Source of the DNA: Paragordius varius | Taxonomy: Eukaryota; Nematomorpha | Direction: 5' to 3' | Length of the DNA: 64,000 bases | Assembly: GCA_964247055.1 (NCBI GenBank) | Contig: OZ176052.1 | Span: 7,998,001 to 8,062,000, forward strand | Shown here: positions 12,605 through 25,600 of the stretch, in pieces | Layout of the letters: each line of letters opens with the position of its first letter | Position numbering within the stretch: the stretch's first letter is position 1 | Position numbers and translations under genes: made by a program | Notes under the pieces: model-generated | What the model saw: the letters and a program-made list of their open reading frames with translations, nothing else | What the model was told of the DNA's origin: nothing | The model's database searches: none

Positions 12605-15600
12605 ATGAAAAAGGAAGATGCTCTGTGTTTTAAAATTAACAATGGTTAAATTTCTTTATAATCTCATTTAAGATTGTTTGGTAGCTAGTAAGGGGAAGCC
12701 TCAAGCACATCAAATTTTCGAAATTTTATTACAATTGAAAAGATTAAACTTGGATAGGGAAGAAAATCCAACATCCCGTTCTGATGCATTTAATATTTTT
12801 AATAAGTGGATATCAGGCAATGTCGATTTAACTAAAATTAATGTTCATCGATCCTCTTTTGGAATGGGAGTTTTTGCAGCTAAAGATATACAAGTATTTT
12901 ATATAACATCTCATTGAAGATGAATGAAATAATTACGTCTCTACCACCAAAATATGCGCTAAAAGTTTCATCATCCCCTTTTTTAAGTTTATTATAATTT
13001 TTAACCAATTTTTTTAGGTGAAGCATTTAAATATGATAATAGTGTAAAAAAGAATAGTTTAAATCTTTGCCTGCTTTTGTTGTATGAAAAGTTTTGTAAT
13101 GAACACTCATCAGATTGGAAACAATACATTGGTATTTTTTATGGCTTTATAAATTACATCAATCAGATATTTTACCATCGGAGTTTACGACACCCTTGTA
13201 TTTTGACGATCATAATTTGGAACAAGCAACTGATTTGATATCTTTCCAATTGATATGTAAACATATTATAATTATGGCACAACAGTTTCTATATATCAAG
13301 GGATATCTAACCAATGTAAGTATTTATATAAAACGATTGATTTCGGAGTTAATGTATTTTAGATTTTTTAATGTATATGCTTTTGTGGGTTGATTTAATT
13401 ATATTTTAACCTTTGACTTTATAGGTTGTCGCATAAATTTATTTTTTAAAAAAATATTTTGGTAAAAATTTATACGCTTTAAAAAATACCAATTTTGAAT
13501 TTTACTGATATTTTTAATGGTCGATATTTGCTTTAATCGCCAACAGAAAATTTTATTCATTTTCAAAAACTTTTGTAGTATAATTTAATTACATTATAAT
13601 AATGTGATGAAAACTCTAATATATAATAATACTTATTATGTTTACTCATTATAATCGCAACTAAAGGCTTTTACTATACAATTGAGTTAAACAAAAACAT
13701 TGAATTTTAATAAATTGGTTATTGTGATGAAAACTTTTAATTTTTTAGTAGGCGTCTTGTTTAAAGTTTATTTTTATCTGTTTTGCAAAATGAACATTCT
13801 TCAATTTAATATTTTTTTTGTTACAGAAATATAATCCAATAAAAATAAAAATGGCAAATGTAAAAAAAATTATATTGATTACTCCTATTTAACGTTTGCG
13901 TTACAATTTAATTAAAAATAACTCAATGATTTTAAAAGCCTTTATATATATTCTGTGTTCAAAAAACAAATTTTTTTTTAAATGAGAAAGTTATGACCAG
14001 CGTATTCATTTTCCGTAAAATTATTTATTTTTTACGACCTAGTTTTTGAAATATTGAGTGAAAATCGAAATCGGGCAAAAAGTGAAAATTAAGAATAATT
14101 CAAAAAAAATGATAAAAGTTGAGATATTATGGTTGATTATCATTCCAAGAGATATTTTCTATAGATAAATAGCCTAAAATCATATAAATATGATTTCTAT
14201 AAAATCTCAGTTTAAAAGATGGCGTTTTTCTTTTAACCAAAAGTCCAAAAAAAATTTATAAAATTTATTATAATTTTTTTTAATTATTTACTAACTAAAT
14301 TCCCTAATACAATCTTAACATATATATTTTGTTCGGTAAAAAAACTTCTATATCAAAAGAAAACTAAAATATATTGTTTTTTTTTTCATTTTTTAGTCAT
14401 CTGGTTTATGAGTGTATAAAAAATTTATCTGTTTTATTTGGAATTTTACATAAGTGGGATAAATATAATTTATGCAAAATATGATTTAAAAGTAGTGGAA
14501 AATCAACCAAATATCCGTACATATCCCAGTAAAAATATTAATTTGTGTCAAAACAAACCATACAGGGATTTGTACGGATTGTTGGTTGATATTCCATTAT
14601 TTTAAATTCTATTTTGCATAAATTATATATTTATAACTCTTACTCATGTAATATACCAAAATAAAACAGTATAAATTTTTCATAACATGAACCATATGAC
14701 AAAAAAAATGAAAAAATAAAACAATTATAGAAGTTTTTGAACTAAATATGAATGTTAAGATTTTAATAGTGAGTTTAGCTAGTAAATAATTAAAAAAATT
14801 ATTTTAATATAGTTTCATAAAATCTTTGTTGACTTTTAAATCTGTAAAAGAAAAACGCCAACTTTTGAACTGATATTTTATAGTAACCCTAATATGATTT
14901 TGGGCTATTTATATATAGAAAATATCTCCTAAAATGATAATCAACCATAATATCTCAACTTTTATCATTATATTTGGAATTATCCTTATTTATCCTTAAT
15001 TTTCACTTTTTGCCCGATTTCGATTTTCTCTTGATATTTCAAAAACTAGGTAGTCAACAAATAAAATTTTTTGGTTAAAAAATTAACCCTCTTTTTTGCA
15101 CACAGTATATATATATATATATATATTATTATATATATATATTATTATTATTATATATATATATATATATATATATCAAGGTATTGAAAAAGGACGCTAA
15201 ACTAAAAAAGCTGATTAAGAATTTTACTTGGCACAATTTTAGGTATATCTTTAACATTATTTTTATATTATAATTTTTACTCCGAAAAAATAATTAAAGA
15301 TTTCAAAGTATTTGTTAATAATTTAAATAATAAAAAGTTTTATAGTTGGTTTATCCCTGCTTTTTAGATGGGCAGTCTCGTGTTTAAGCACACGTCAAAA
15401 TTTAATTATTTTGAAAGACAAAACATCACACATTGAAACTAATGATTTGAATGAATCAACTCAAAGCAAAGATATAAGTCATGAATTAGCATTAATCCCT
15501 ATTCTCGATATGTTTAATCATGATGGAAATGTCCCCATGTCAATTGATCAAGACCCCATGACTGGAAATATATTGATTTATGCCCCTAAGAGTTATAAGA

Positions 15601-18600
15601 AAGGAGATGAGGTTTTTATATCACAGAAAACTTTATTTAATTATATCATTTGCACTTAAACCTTAAACACTCAAGTTCTTTGAACACTTTAAGTTGGTGT
15701 GTAAACAATTTGGTTCTTGAAGATTTCAAGTTGCTTATTGAGCACTTTTATTGGGGCTATCACTTCAAGTTAGTCCTTGAACACTTCATGTTCGTCCTTC
15801 AACGCTTCATATTTGTTTTAATGTCAATCAAACCGTGTATCCTTTATATATATTTTATCATTTTCAACGTATGCTCTTGATTAAATAAACTCTTAAATTA
15901 ATATCAACTTTTAACCATTCATAAACTGTATATCTCTATTGAGTTGTTAAATAATGTTATATAAGATTTTATGTAATCCAAAAAATATAATCTGGATTAA
16001 TAACAATTTGTTAAAAACATTCATAATTTAATGTTGTTGTTGAGCTTGTAGTCAGTTATCGATTAACGATTTTATAGGAAAACTTACTCCACTCGGTTCT
16101 GTCGTGGGCTTTTTTAGATAGTGTTTGCAGTGACATTTTGGAAAGTGATAAGATGTCTTCGATCTAGCAAATACGTCTTCGTCCTCTTCCTCTCTTATCA
16201 TTTACTTTTCCTAACATAATATCCTTTTCCAAACAATGTCCTTGAATAATGTGTCCAAAATAACCGTTCTTTTACCCCGAAACACTGTTTATGCGTTAAT
16301 TTTATTTACGATGTCGATATTCTTTATTTTGTCCTTACATGTTATACAAAGTATTTTTCTCCAGCAAAACATTTCAAAAGCGTTTATTCTTTTTTCATCT
16401 TCACTTTTAATAGTCCAGATTTCACATCCGTATGATAGGAAATATTAATGCGTTTATTAGTCGGATTATTGTTTTCCATATCTTGTATGAGGCTAGAGCG
16501 CATTTGGCGATAGCTATGTGTCTTCTTATTTCTTGGGAACTGGAGCTTGAGTTGTAGATAATGCCTTCTATGTGTATTCGTTGACTACTTGAATTTTTTC
16601 GTTATAAATCCGAAGCGAGTCATATGAATGAGGGGAGTTGATATGCAATATTTTAGTTTTGTTGAGGTTTATGTTAGATTGTATTTTTATAAAAGTTCGG
16701 AAACTGTTTTCAAGGTTTGTTTGTGAATTCGCTAAGATTACTATATCGTCTGCTTAGTGGAGAGTCGTCAGTGTGTGACCCCCCACTTTTATTCCTGGCA
16801 GATTTAGATCCCTCATGATACATTCTAAATATACGTTGAACAAATGGGGGATAAAATGCAGCCTTGACGCAGACCTATGTTCATTGGACTCCTAGAGGTC
16901 GGACCATGCGAGGAATGATAGGTAGGAGTTGGAGTATATGGATTTAATTATTTTGATTAAGGGATCGGAAACTCCTATTTGTTTAAGGACCTTTCAGAGA
17001 ATGTCATGTTGAACGGTAAGGCTTTAGAGGAATCCACGAAGCATAGGTGTAGCTCATTTTGGGATTCACACTTTTTTTCCATTATCCATCTACTGTTTGA
17101 GATATGTCTCGGCTGCCTGTGTCATTGAGATTTCCGGGTTGGCATATGTTTGTAGAATTTTTAAAAACACTTTTGAGGTTTGATTGATTAATGCTATTGA
17201 GCCGTAGTTTTCACATAATTTAGGATCGCCCATTATGAATATCGGGATCACTAGTGATTTGTTCTAGTCCGCCGGGAACGTTGCCTCGCTGAAGATTTTT
17301 TGGAATAATAAATGAATTAATTTTATGGGAATGTCCCTTTGTAGCTCTGTGGAGATGTCATTAAATCCTTCTGCTTTGCCGGTTGATGAGTGTCTCACGG
17401 CCCATTCAATTTCTTCTTTTAGTATCGGTGGGTCATTAGTTTGTTCAAGGTTCATAGCGAATATTTGATTGTTTTGTGAATAAATTTTGCATGTATTCTT
17501 TCCAAAGTTTATTTAGTTCTTTCTTATCGGTTAGAAGTTTTCCGTTTGGGTGAGGTACATTTTTTTTGCCCGGTTGAATGTCTTTAATATAAGAGAAATA
17601 GTTGTGATTGTTTATCAGATCGCTGTAGGTTAGCGCAGATTGTATTATAATAAGATTCTTTGTAGCATCTAATGCTTTTTTTGTAGTGCATTATTAATAT
17701 TTTTGTACTCAAGGGGAGTGTCCTTGGATTTTGCTATTTTTCTCTGTTCAATTAAGTCGATGCTTTGTTGTGATATGGTAAATATTTTGTTTTTAGTTGG
17801 GGCAGGCGGTACATTTTTTTGGCTGTTTCGGTGGTAATTTTGTGGATAGTTGACCGAAGGTCATCAGTATTCAATGTTTCGTAATTTAAGGATTCGAATT
17901 TATTGTTAAGGATTGGAGTGAAATCGGCAGGTATAAGTTAATAATATTTTTTAATTGAAAAAAATTAGTTCGAAACAAAAAAGTGTTATTTAAATGAAAA
18001 TATTAATTTTACATGAAAAAAATATATAGCAAATCAAAAAAATTAGATTAAAAAATAATAACTTGAAAGAACAAACTTGTGTTGAAGAACCATAAAGTGT
18101 TAAAGCACACTCTTGAAGTGTAAATGGTATATTTATAAATTTGTATAATAGGACGCTTAAATTTATTGTTTGAATATAAAAACTGCATTTTTACTTCTAA
18201 ACATCAATATTTTGTGAAAAAAATGTAACCTACTTTTTTGTTTAGCCATTTAACCTATTTTATATAATAATTACTTATGAAAAATTTGATAGATTTTCAT
18301 AAATTATGGTAAGAACAGATCTTCATCAGAATTTTTAATACACAATGGTTTCGTTCCTGATCATGTCGACAATGATTACATTCTCATTCCATTTGGTATG
18401 TTGTTTAGTGCGTATAAAATTTATACCCTATAATAATCTGCTTTATTTTAATCTCTGTAATAGGTTTGAATAAAAATGATCCCTTTTTAACACAAAAACT
18501 TGCTTTGATTCAAAAAATACTGAACGATAATGAAAACCTCAAACACAATCATCAAAATTTATGGAAAATTAAATTGAGTAGTACGGATCCATTGATAACA

Positions 18601-19242
18601 TGGGAAGATTTTAGTATCCTAAGAGCTATTTGCCTTGCGCCTGGTAAAATATTTATATAATTTAACTAAAAATTACTCTATCCAGGTTTATAATATAAAA
18701 TTTCGCTGATTTTAAACCTTTTTTAAAATAAATAATGTCAATAAATATAATTTTAATAAAAAACATTTTATCATTTTTACATAGACATCTTTTCTCAATT
18801 GAGTGTCGAACAATTAGCTAAACAATTTGCCCAAGATGATTTAAATGGTGAAAATTCATCCATACTAAACAAAAATGTTTCTAAAACTTATGCTTTTTTA
18901 AAAGGGCGATGTCAAATATATCTGAAAAAACATAAAATTGCTATGGAAAAGGTATGAAACATAGTTTTTAAACATGAGTTTTTTGGCCTTAAATTTGGTT
19001 TTTATCCATATTACATTTTGATATTCATAGGGTTACCACCCTCTCTTATCAAGCCTCTTTTGTTTAAAACCACCCCTTAATTTTAATAATTGTTATATAT
19101 TTTTATATTGTTTACGGGGGAAAAATAGTTTGCTAATTGTAAAGAAAAATGCGGTGAAATCGATATTATGATTGATAAATTGTATAGACATGAATCTCGC
19201 ATTCTTCAACGTGCCATTGATGCTTTGTCTACCAAGATGTGA
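12605..19242 (+). CDS. SETD3: SETD3-like SET-domain protein (probable actin-histidine N-methyltransferase)
   Basis: Exons: 12605-12644, 12673-12893, 12920-12986, 13018-13131, 13167-13315, 15181-15242, 15368-15611, 18293-18395, 18464-18643, 18785-18951, 19129-19242; 1461 bp, 486 aa. SETD3 methylates a histidine of actin in the cytoplasm using S-adenosylmethionine. Visible: SSFGMGVFAAKDI at the SET start, DWKQYIDILPSEFTTPLYF, NFRWAVSCLSTRQN, LALIPILDMFNHD (NH at residues 268-269), IFINYGKNRSSSEFLIHNGF (Tyr304), then the Rubisco-LSMT-type C-terminal substrate-binding domain. The first four introns are 28, 26, 31 and 35 bp. The start is tentative: the 40 nt first exon rests on one 28 bp intron. 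Introns 5 and 7 carry transposon DNA. Length is shorter than human SETD3 (594 aa), mostly because the tail is absent. Substrate specificity is inferred from family membership. Confidence 0.88.
13952..15106. mobile_element. Foldback (long inverted repeat) element, about 1.15 kb
   Basis: The two halves are inverted copies of each other around a centre near 14,530. Examples are GATATTATGGTTGATTATCA in the left half against TGATAATCAACCATAATATC in the right half, and GGCGTTTTTCTTTTA against TAAAAGAAAAACGCC. Ends read TTCTGTGTTCAAAAAACA and, inverted, ACTGTGTGCAAAAAAGA, in TA-rich flanks. No ORF. A Tc1/mariner origin with TA targets is possible but not proven. It lies in SETD3 intron 5. Confidence 0.65.
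15106..15177. repeat. (AT)n / (ATT)n microsatellite
   Basis: Mixed AT and ATT tandem repeat immediately before the SETD3 exon at 15181; it borders the foldback element and nearly abuts the 3' splice site. Confidence 0.9.
15653..18120. mobile_element. Possible CACTT-ended transposon with iterated subterminal repeats
   Basis: The left edge reads CACTTAAACCTTAAACACTC and the inverted right edge reads CACTTCAAGAGTGTGCTTTA. Both flanks carry repeated variants of TTGAACACTT/CTTCAAGTT (15653-15830 and 18060-18120), like the subterminal transposase sites of CACTA elements. The middle is occupied by a LINE fragment. No clean target duplication is visible, so this is a hypothesis only. Confidence 0.3.
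16085..17945 (-). mobile_element. Degenerate LINE fragment (reverse transcriptase and C-terminal region)
   Basis: Read on the minus strand in SETD3 intron 7. Recognisable pieces are EEIEWAVRHSSTGKAEGFND near 17,400 (start of the RT fingers), FNVYLECIMRDLNLPG near 16,820, the catalytic ADDIVI box near 16,750 just after an in-frame stop, and a C-terminal tail with GRGRRRI near 16,190. This layout is that of endonuclease-RT LINEs (RTE- or jockey-like; clade not certain). Several stops and frame changes make it inactive. No endonuclease domain or poly-A tail was identified. Confidence 0.75.
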
Positions 19243-19633
19243 TTTTCTCATTTATACACACCTAATAATTTATTTGTGCCAAATTTATATTGCAAAAAAT
19301 TTTATAATTTTATGTTTTATACCGTTTTTTAGAATCTTAAATTCTGACTATAAATGTTTTTCTATAAATATTAAAGCAATTTATATACTTGTGTGCAAAA
19401 AATTATATTAAAATAAAAATTAATCACAATTGTTTCAGTCATATGCAGTTTTATTTATATTACGGTGCGTATATCCAGGAAAGTAGTTTAGAAAAATGGT
19501 TAAAAATTTCAAATTTTTGTAATACATTTCCATATGCTAAATAAAATTAATACAAAGATTTTTTTCACATCCTCATGCCGATTGAAAATACAAGATTTTT
19601 GATAAATAAGCTACTTTAGTATTTATGGTATAA
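19243..19633. other. Convergent intergenic spacer between SETD3-like and GANAB stop codons
   Basis: 391 bp of AT-rich DNA that must contain both 3' UTRs and polyadenylation signals. No other feature seen; ORFs here are low-complexity. Confidence 0.6.
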
Positions 19634-22600
19634 TTAGTAGCTTATGTTTATTTTCCAATCTGTTCGTAAATCTGGTATTGGTTTTTTGATTTCTATACTC
19701 CTGTCCGTATCCCGATATTTGAAGTATAATGGAATGGCTTTAGTATCTAACAAAAATATATTTGCAAAAGAATTTAGGAATATTTCAAAAGTTATGTTTA
19801 TCAAATATTTTAGATAATATTACTAGGACTAGTGGTTAATAAAATATTTTTTGGACGTTTTGGTAACCCACGTATATAAATGCGCTCAACTTCAGTTTCG
19901 GCCTTATCATCAAGATTCATGTGGATAATTCTTTAAAAAATATATAACATTTTATTTAGAATAAAATTGATCCATTTCATAATTAGGTAGAAAATAAAAA
20001 TAACTAACCTTGCTGAAAGGGTATTTTTGGCATAATACAAATGAGCATAAAAATATTTTCCCTTGTGATACTCATAACTTATGCCGTCATCTATATACAG
20101 AGTCCCAAAAGCTTCTCCCTAAAATAAGAATTCAAATGAATAATTTAAGTGCGCCATGTCAAAAAATATTTTGATTCAATTTTATTATATCAGAGATCGG
20201 AACCATTTAAAACGTTTAAAAAAATGAGAAAAAATGTTGCTATCAATCCTATGGTTTTTTGGTCAAATTTGTTTATAGATAGCTTAATTAATTTTGTAGT
20301 GAAAAAATTGTCAGTATACATATAAACACCAATAATATGCGCTACTTTTATATTTCAAATACAACAATAAAGAAAAAATAAAATTGTTATTTTGTTAGTC
20401 TATTTCATCGATTACACTGTGCAACAAATTTTATCCTTTTCTTTTGGACCAGAGTGAAAATTACGACATCTTATAGAGAATTTTTTTCTGAAAATAATGA
20501 TATATTTAATATTTTCTTAGCTCTTTTTCGCGAGCCGCTAAAAGGTTTTAAAAATCAAAATACCATCAAAAATGCCTGTTTTTGTAACCCTATAACTTTT
20601 TGAATTATATAGCTTATTATATTTTTTTGGAAGGATATTACAAATTATATATTAAAATTCATGTAACATTTTAAAATTTTTAAAAGTCTCTATTACTTTT
20701 TGATTTATTTGGAAAAAACGAAACTTAGCTCCAAAAAAATAGCGTTTCAAAACAATGAAAAATTAAGAGACATACTAACATCATCTTTTCATTATACATT
20801 ACAAAAATAATAAAATTTAATTGCTTTTTTATAAATATGAAAAATAATATATATATTTAATGGTATAATAATAAATTTAATATTATAATGGTAATATTTT
20901 TAAATTTATTAATGTAATGGATAATAAACTTTGTGTTTGAATTAATATTATATGATTTTTAGTAATATTTCAATTATGTTATTATATATTTTTATTATTA
21001 ATTTTAATTCTAAACTACTAAGGTTTTAAAAAATTTAAAACAGAAATGATTTCAAAATTATAAATATTTATTAAAATATTTTTAAATAAGACACAATATA
21101 CGAATATATTTATTATGAAAATTGATACTTGTTACATATTAATTGCATATATCAAATTTAAATTGTGTTTAACCATATTAAATGCATAAAAATATTATGA
21201 AAATTGATAAATGTTACATATTAATTGCATCAATATATCATATTTTATTACATGTTAAATAAAATAAATGCATTAATTTATAAATTTGTATCAGATATTA
21301 TATCATTATATATTATACAAATATGAAAATTATTTTAAAAAGAAACATTTTTTGTAATTTTTTAGTTTATGATCTATATGAGGAACGCGATAAAGTGTCC
21401 AAATATAATCCGCCAACATCGCCGTATCACATTTCCCGTGATATCTATCTTCCATAGCTAAAATCTCCTGATGAAAGCGCTCCCCCTGTTCATCACTAAA
21501 TGCCCCTAAGTTATCTGGAAAATACTCCAGATGAGCATGAAGGAAGTGAATTTTAAGAGACATGCGCACTCTAAACTCCAGAAAACATTTCATCATTTCG
21601 GCCACACCATCCTTGTAACACGGGCATTTGACATTTCCTTAAAAAGTGATGTTCAATATATTATTATTTTTTTGATGAATTAGATATAACAAAAATTACC
21701 TAAGAAATTTCGGCAAAACCATATACAGATTTCCAAGTTCTCAATTTTATATCACCCAAAAGTGACATAAACTTATCATCATTAAATATTTTCCTTATCT
21801 GAGGGCCGAAAAAAATACCCTCTTTAATCTTAGAGTCCGATATCTTGGGAAATATCTGACTAAGATATTGAAATCCGCGAGTGTCTAATTTCGCCATTGC
21901 TTTGACCAGATTTTTTACTAATCCAAGCTTTATATGTAACGGCGGAAGTAATATATTTTTTGTATCTAACAGAGGAATTCGGCCTATGCTAAAATTACCT
22001 GGAGCATAATCATTACGCATAGGAAAGATTTTTTGGTAATGATTTTTTGTATCCCTGCTATCCCAGCAACAGAGAAAACGACAAAATTTAACAAAACCAA
22101 AATTAAGACCTGTTAGAATTGCGGTTACTTTTAAATCCGCACAAATTTGCCACTGAAACTTTGGATATTGTAACAACGTCAAAAATTTCGATAAAGTAGT
22201 TTTCCTTTTTGCAACGAGCATATGCAACAGGGATACTCGGTAGGCTGTTGTTATTATCCAAAAGGACGGCTTTAAAACTTGTTTTGGATGAATCCAAAAA
22301 CAAACGCCATTCTTTGGGTTCCATTGGATATTGCAGGAAATTGAACATTCCCTCAATGTCCTGACAAAAAGTCATACCATCTTCTTCATTAAAATATTTC
22401 GTAAGATGGTCACTGCGCGCCCTCTATAGGTTGTGCGCACACCAAAATCCAATGCATCATATTCCGCAAGTCGAGAACCTTTAAATATAAAATACTATAC
22501 CAAGGACATCAGCGTTTCGTTTGGATAAATTTAAATCCTTAACCAAATTATTCAATGCATTTTGATTCATTTTTCGTTTTACTATTAGACGGGAAGTGGT

Positions 22601-25600
22601 GGATAAGGTTTCAACGTCGTCAGAAATTATATCAGTGTTTTCTTCCTGCCCGCTAAAAAATCAAAATAAGCGTACTTTAAACGTCTTATTTACTGTTACT
22701 AGTATTTTATATTTAAAGGTTCTCGACTTGCGGAATATGATGCATTGGATTTTGGTGTGCGCACAACCTATAGAGGGCGCAGTGACCATCTTACGAAATA
22801 TTTTAATGAAGAAGATGGTATGACTTTTTGTCAGGACATTGAGGGAATGTTCAATTTCCTGCAATATCCAATGGAACCCAAAGAATGGCGTTTGTTTTTG
22901 GATTCATCCAAAACAAGTTTTAAAGCCGTCCTTTTGGATAATAACAACAGCCTACCGAGTATCCCTGTTGCATATGCTCGTTGCAAAAAGGAAAACTACT
23001 TTATCGAAATTTTTGACGTTGTTACAATATCCAAAGTTTCAGTGGCAAATTTGTGCGGATTTAAAAGTAACCGCAATTCTAACAGGTCTTAATTTTGGTT
23101 TTGTTAAATTTTGTCGTTTTCTCTGTTGCTGGGATAGCAGGGATACAAAAAATCATTACCAAAAAATCTTTCCTATGCGTAATGATTATGCTCCAGGTAA
23201 TTTTAGCATAGGCCGAATTCCTCTGTTAGATACAAAAAATATATTACTTCCGCCGTTACATATAAAGCTTGGATTAGTAAAAAATCTGGTCAAAGCAATG
23301 GCGAAATTAGACACTCGCGGATTTCAATATCTTAGTCAGATATTTCCCAAGATATCGGACTCTAAGATTAAAGAGGGTATTTTTTTCGGCCCTCAGATAA
23401 GGAAAATATTTAATGATGATAAGTTTATGTCACTTTTGGGTGATATAAAATTGAGAACTTGGAAATCTGTAATATGGTTTTGCCGAAATTTCTTAGGTAA
23501 TTTTTGTTATATCTAATTCATTAAAAAAATAATAATATATTGAACATCACTTTTTAAGGAAATGTCAAATCCCCGTGTTACAAGGATGGTGTGGCCGAAA
23601 TGATGAAATGTTTTCTGGAGTTTAGAGTGCGCATGTCTCTTAAAATTCACTTCCTTCATGCTCATCTGGAGTATTTTCCAGATAACTTAGGGGCATTTAG
23701 TGATGAACAGGGGGAGCGCTTCCATCAGGAGATTTTAGCTATGGAAGATAGATATCACGGGAAATGTGATACGGCGATGTTGGCAGATTATATTTGGACA
23801 CTTTATCGCGTTCCTGATATAGATCATAAACTAAAAAATTACAAAAAATGTTTCTTTTTAAAATATTTTTCATATTTGTATAATATATTAATGCATTTAT
23901 TTTATTTAACATGTAATAAAATATGATATATTGATGCAATTCATATGTAACATTTATCAATTTTCGTAATAAATGTTTTAATGCATTTAATATGGTTAAA
24001 CACAATTTAAATTTGATATATGCAATTAATATGTAACAAGTATCAATTTTCATAATAAATATATTCGTATATTGTGTCTTATTTAAAAATATTTTAATAA
24101 ATATTTATAATTTTGAAATCATTTCGTTTTAAATTTTTTAAAACCTTAGTAATTTAGAATAAATAAATATTTACTTTAAAATTAATAACAATATATAATA
24201 ACATAATTGAAATATTACTAAAAATCATATAATATTAATTCAAACACAGAGTTTATTATCCATTAACATTAATAAATTTAAAAATATTACCATTTTAATA
24301 TTAAATTTATTATTATACCATTAAATATATATACTATTTTTCATATTTATAAAAAAGCAATTAAATTTTATTATTTTAGTAATGTATAATGAAAAGATGA
24401 TGCCAATATATCTCTTAATTTTTCATTGTTTTGAAACGCTATTTTTTTGGAGCTAAGTTTCGTTTTTTCCAAATAAATCAAAAAGTAGTAGAGATTTTTA
24501 AAAATTTTAAAATGTTACATGAATTTTAATATATAATTTGTAATATCCTTCCAAAAAAATATAATAAGCTCTATAATTCAAAAAGTTATAGGGTTACAAA
24601 AACAGGCATTTTTGATGGTATTTGGATTTTTAAAACCTTTTAGCGGCTCGCGAAAAAGAGCTAAGAAAATATTAAATATATCATTATTTTCCGAAAAAAA
24701 TTCCCTATAAGATGTCGTAATTTTCACTCTGGTCTAAAAATCGTGTTGCACAGTGTTATTATAAAATGCGTCCCAAAAAAAGCTGATTACCGTTCCATTT
24801 ATTTGTAATTATAAAATAGATATAAAAAGATAATTCCTGTTTCTAACAAAACTAAGTACCTGAGAATCTAGTGCGATATAAAGAGTAAAAGGGTTATCTT
24901 TTTGCCACATTATAGTTGCACTCCGGCGTTGTCGAAGCTTTCTGGGTATAATAGAGCCCCCACGTTGATATACCATTATCTAGAATCATATATATAGACA
25001 TAAATGTTATATTCTTTGGGCAAAAACGGATAAAACTTAGTAGGTATATTATATTAAAGAATATCATACATAAATGTATGTTAATATCAATGAGTCAATT
25101 TTCCAAAAAAATTTTTTTTTATAGAAAATGACTCAAAAATATATGATATAAAACTAAATTTACATATTGTATGCAACTAATTAGTTATCTAGCATTTTCT
25201 TTATAATAATGATTGAATTTCACTACACACTGTGTATATAATAATAGAAATATTAAATTTTATATAACAGGGGTGGCCACACTTTTTTTGTCGCGAGCTT
25301 TTTTTTGGCTTTTTTGTTAAAAAAAGAGTTCGCCGTCACCCAGAAATATTTATCAAAAAAACTCAATCAACACTTTAAATGATGTATATACCTGCTTTAC
25401 AGATTAGAGTGACTTGTTTAAACCATTTTAAAATTGTAATTTTTTTATCTATCAACCAAATACAAAAATAATTTTAATTAAAAGACAACGGGTTATTAAC
25501 TACCTTAATTTTTTAACCAACATAAAACACTTCAAAATATTTATTTATTAAATTTCTATTATATGAAATTTTACAATATAAAAATTTAAACAATGCATTT

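Larger units (their letters stand above)
20415..24755. mobile_element. Palindromic CACTG-ended DNA transposon (4.34 kb)
   Basis: Left end CACTGTGCAACAAATTTT; the right end is the inverse CACTGTGCAACACGATTT. Both sides are flanked by TTA (20412-20414 and 24756-24758), a 3 bp target duplication. Two arms, 20415-22496 and 22702-24755, are near-identical inverted copies of the 3' half of one element, joined head to head by a 205 bp unique centre. Each arm carries the same conserved protein. Because both outer ends are copies of the same 3' end and the duplication flanks the whole, the palindrome appears to have inserted as one unit (inference). It lies in GANAB intron 17. Confidence 0.8.

Noticed and set aside
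19810-19823. Apparent GANAB stop codon just after exon 19
   Set aside because: A donor site precedes it, and exon 20 (19634-19737) restores the conserved C-terminus in phase.
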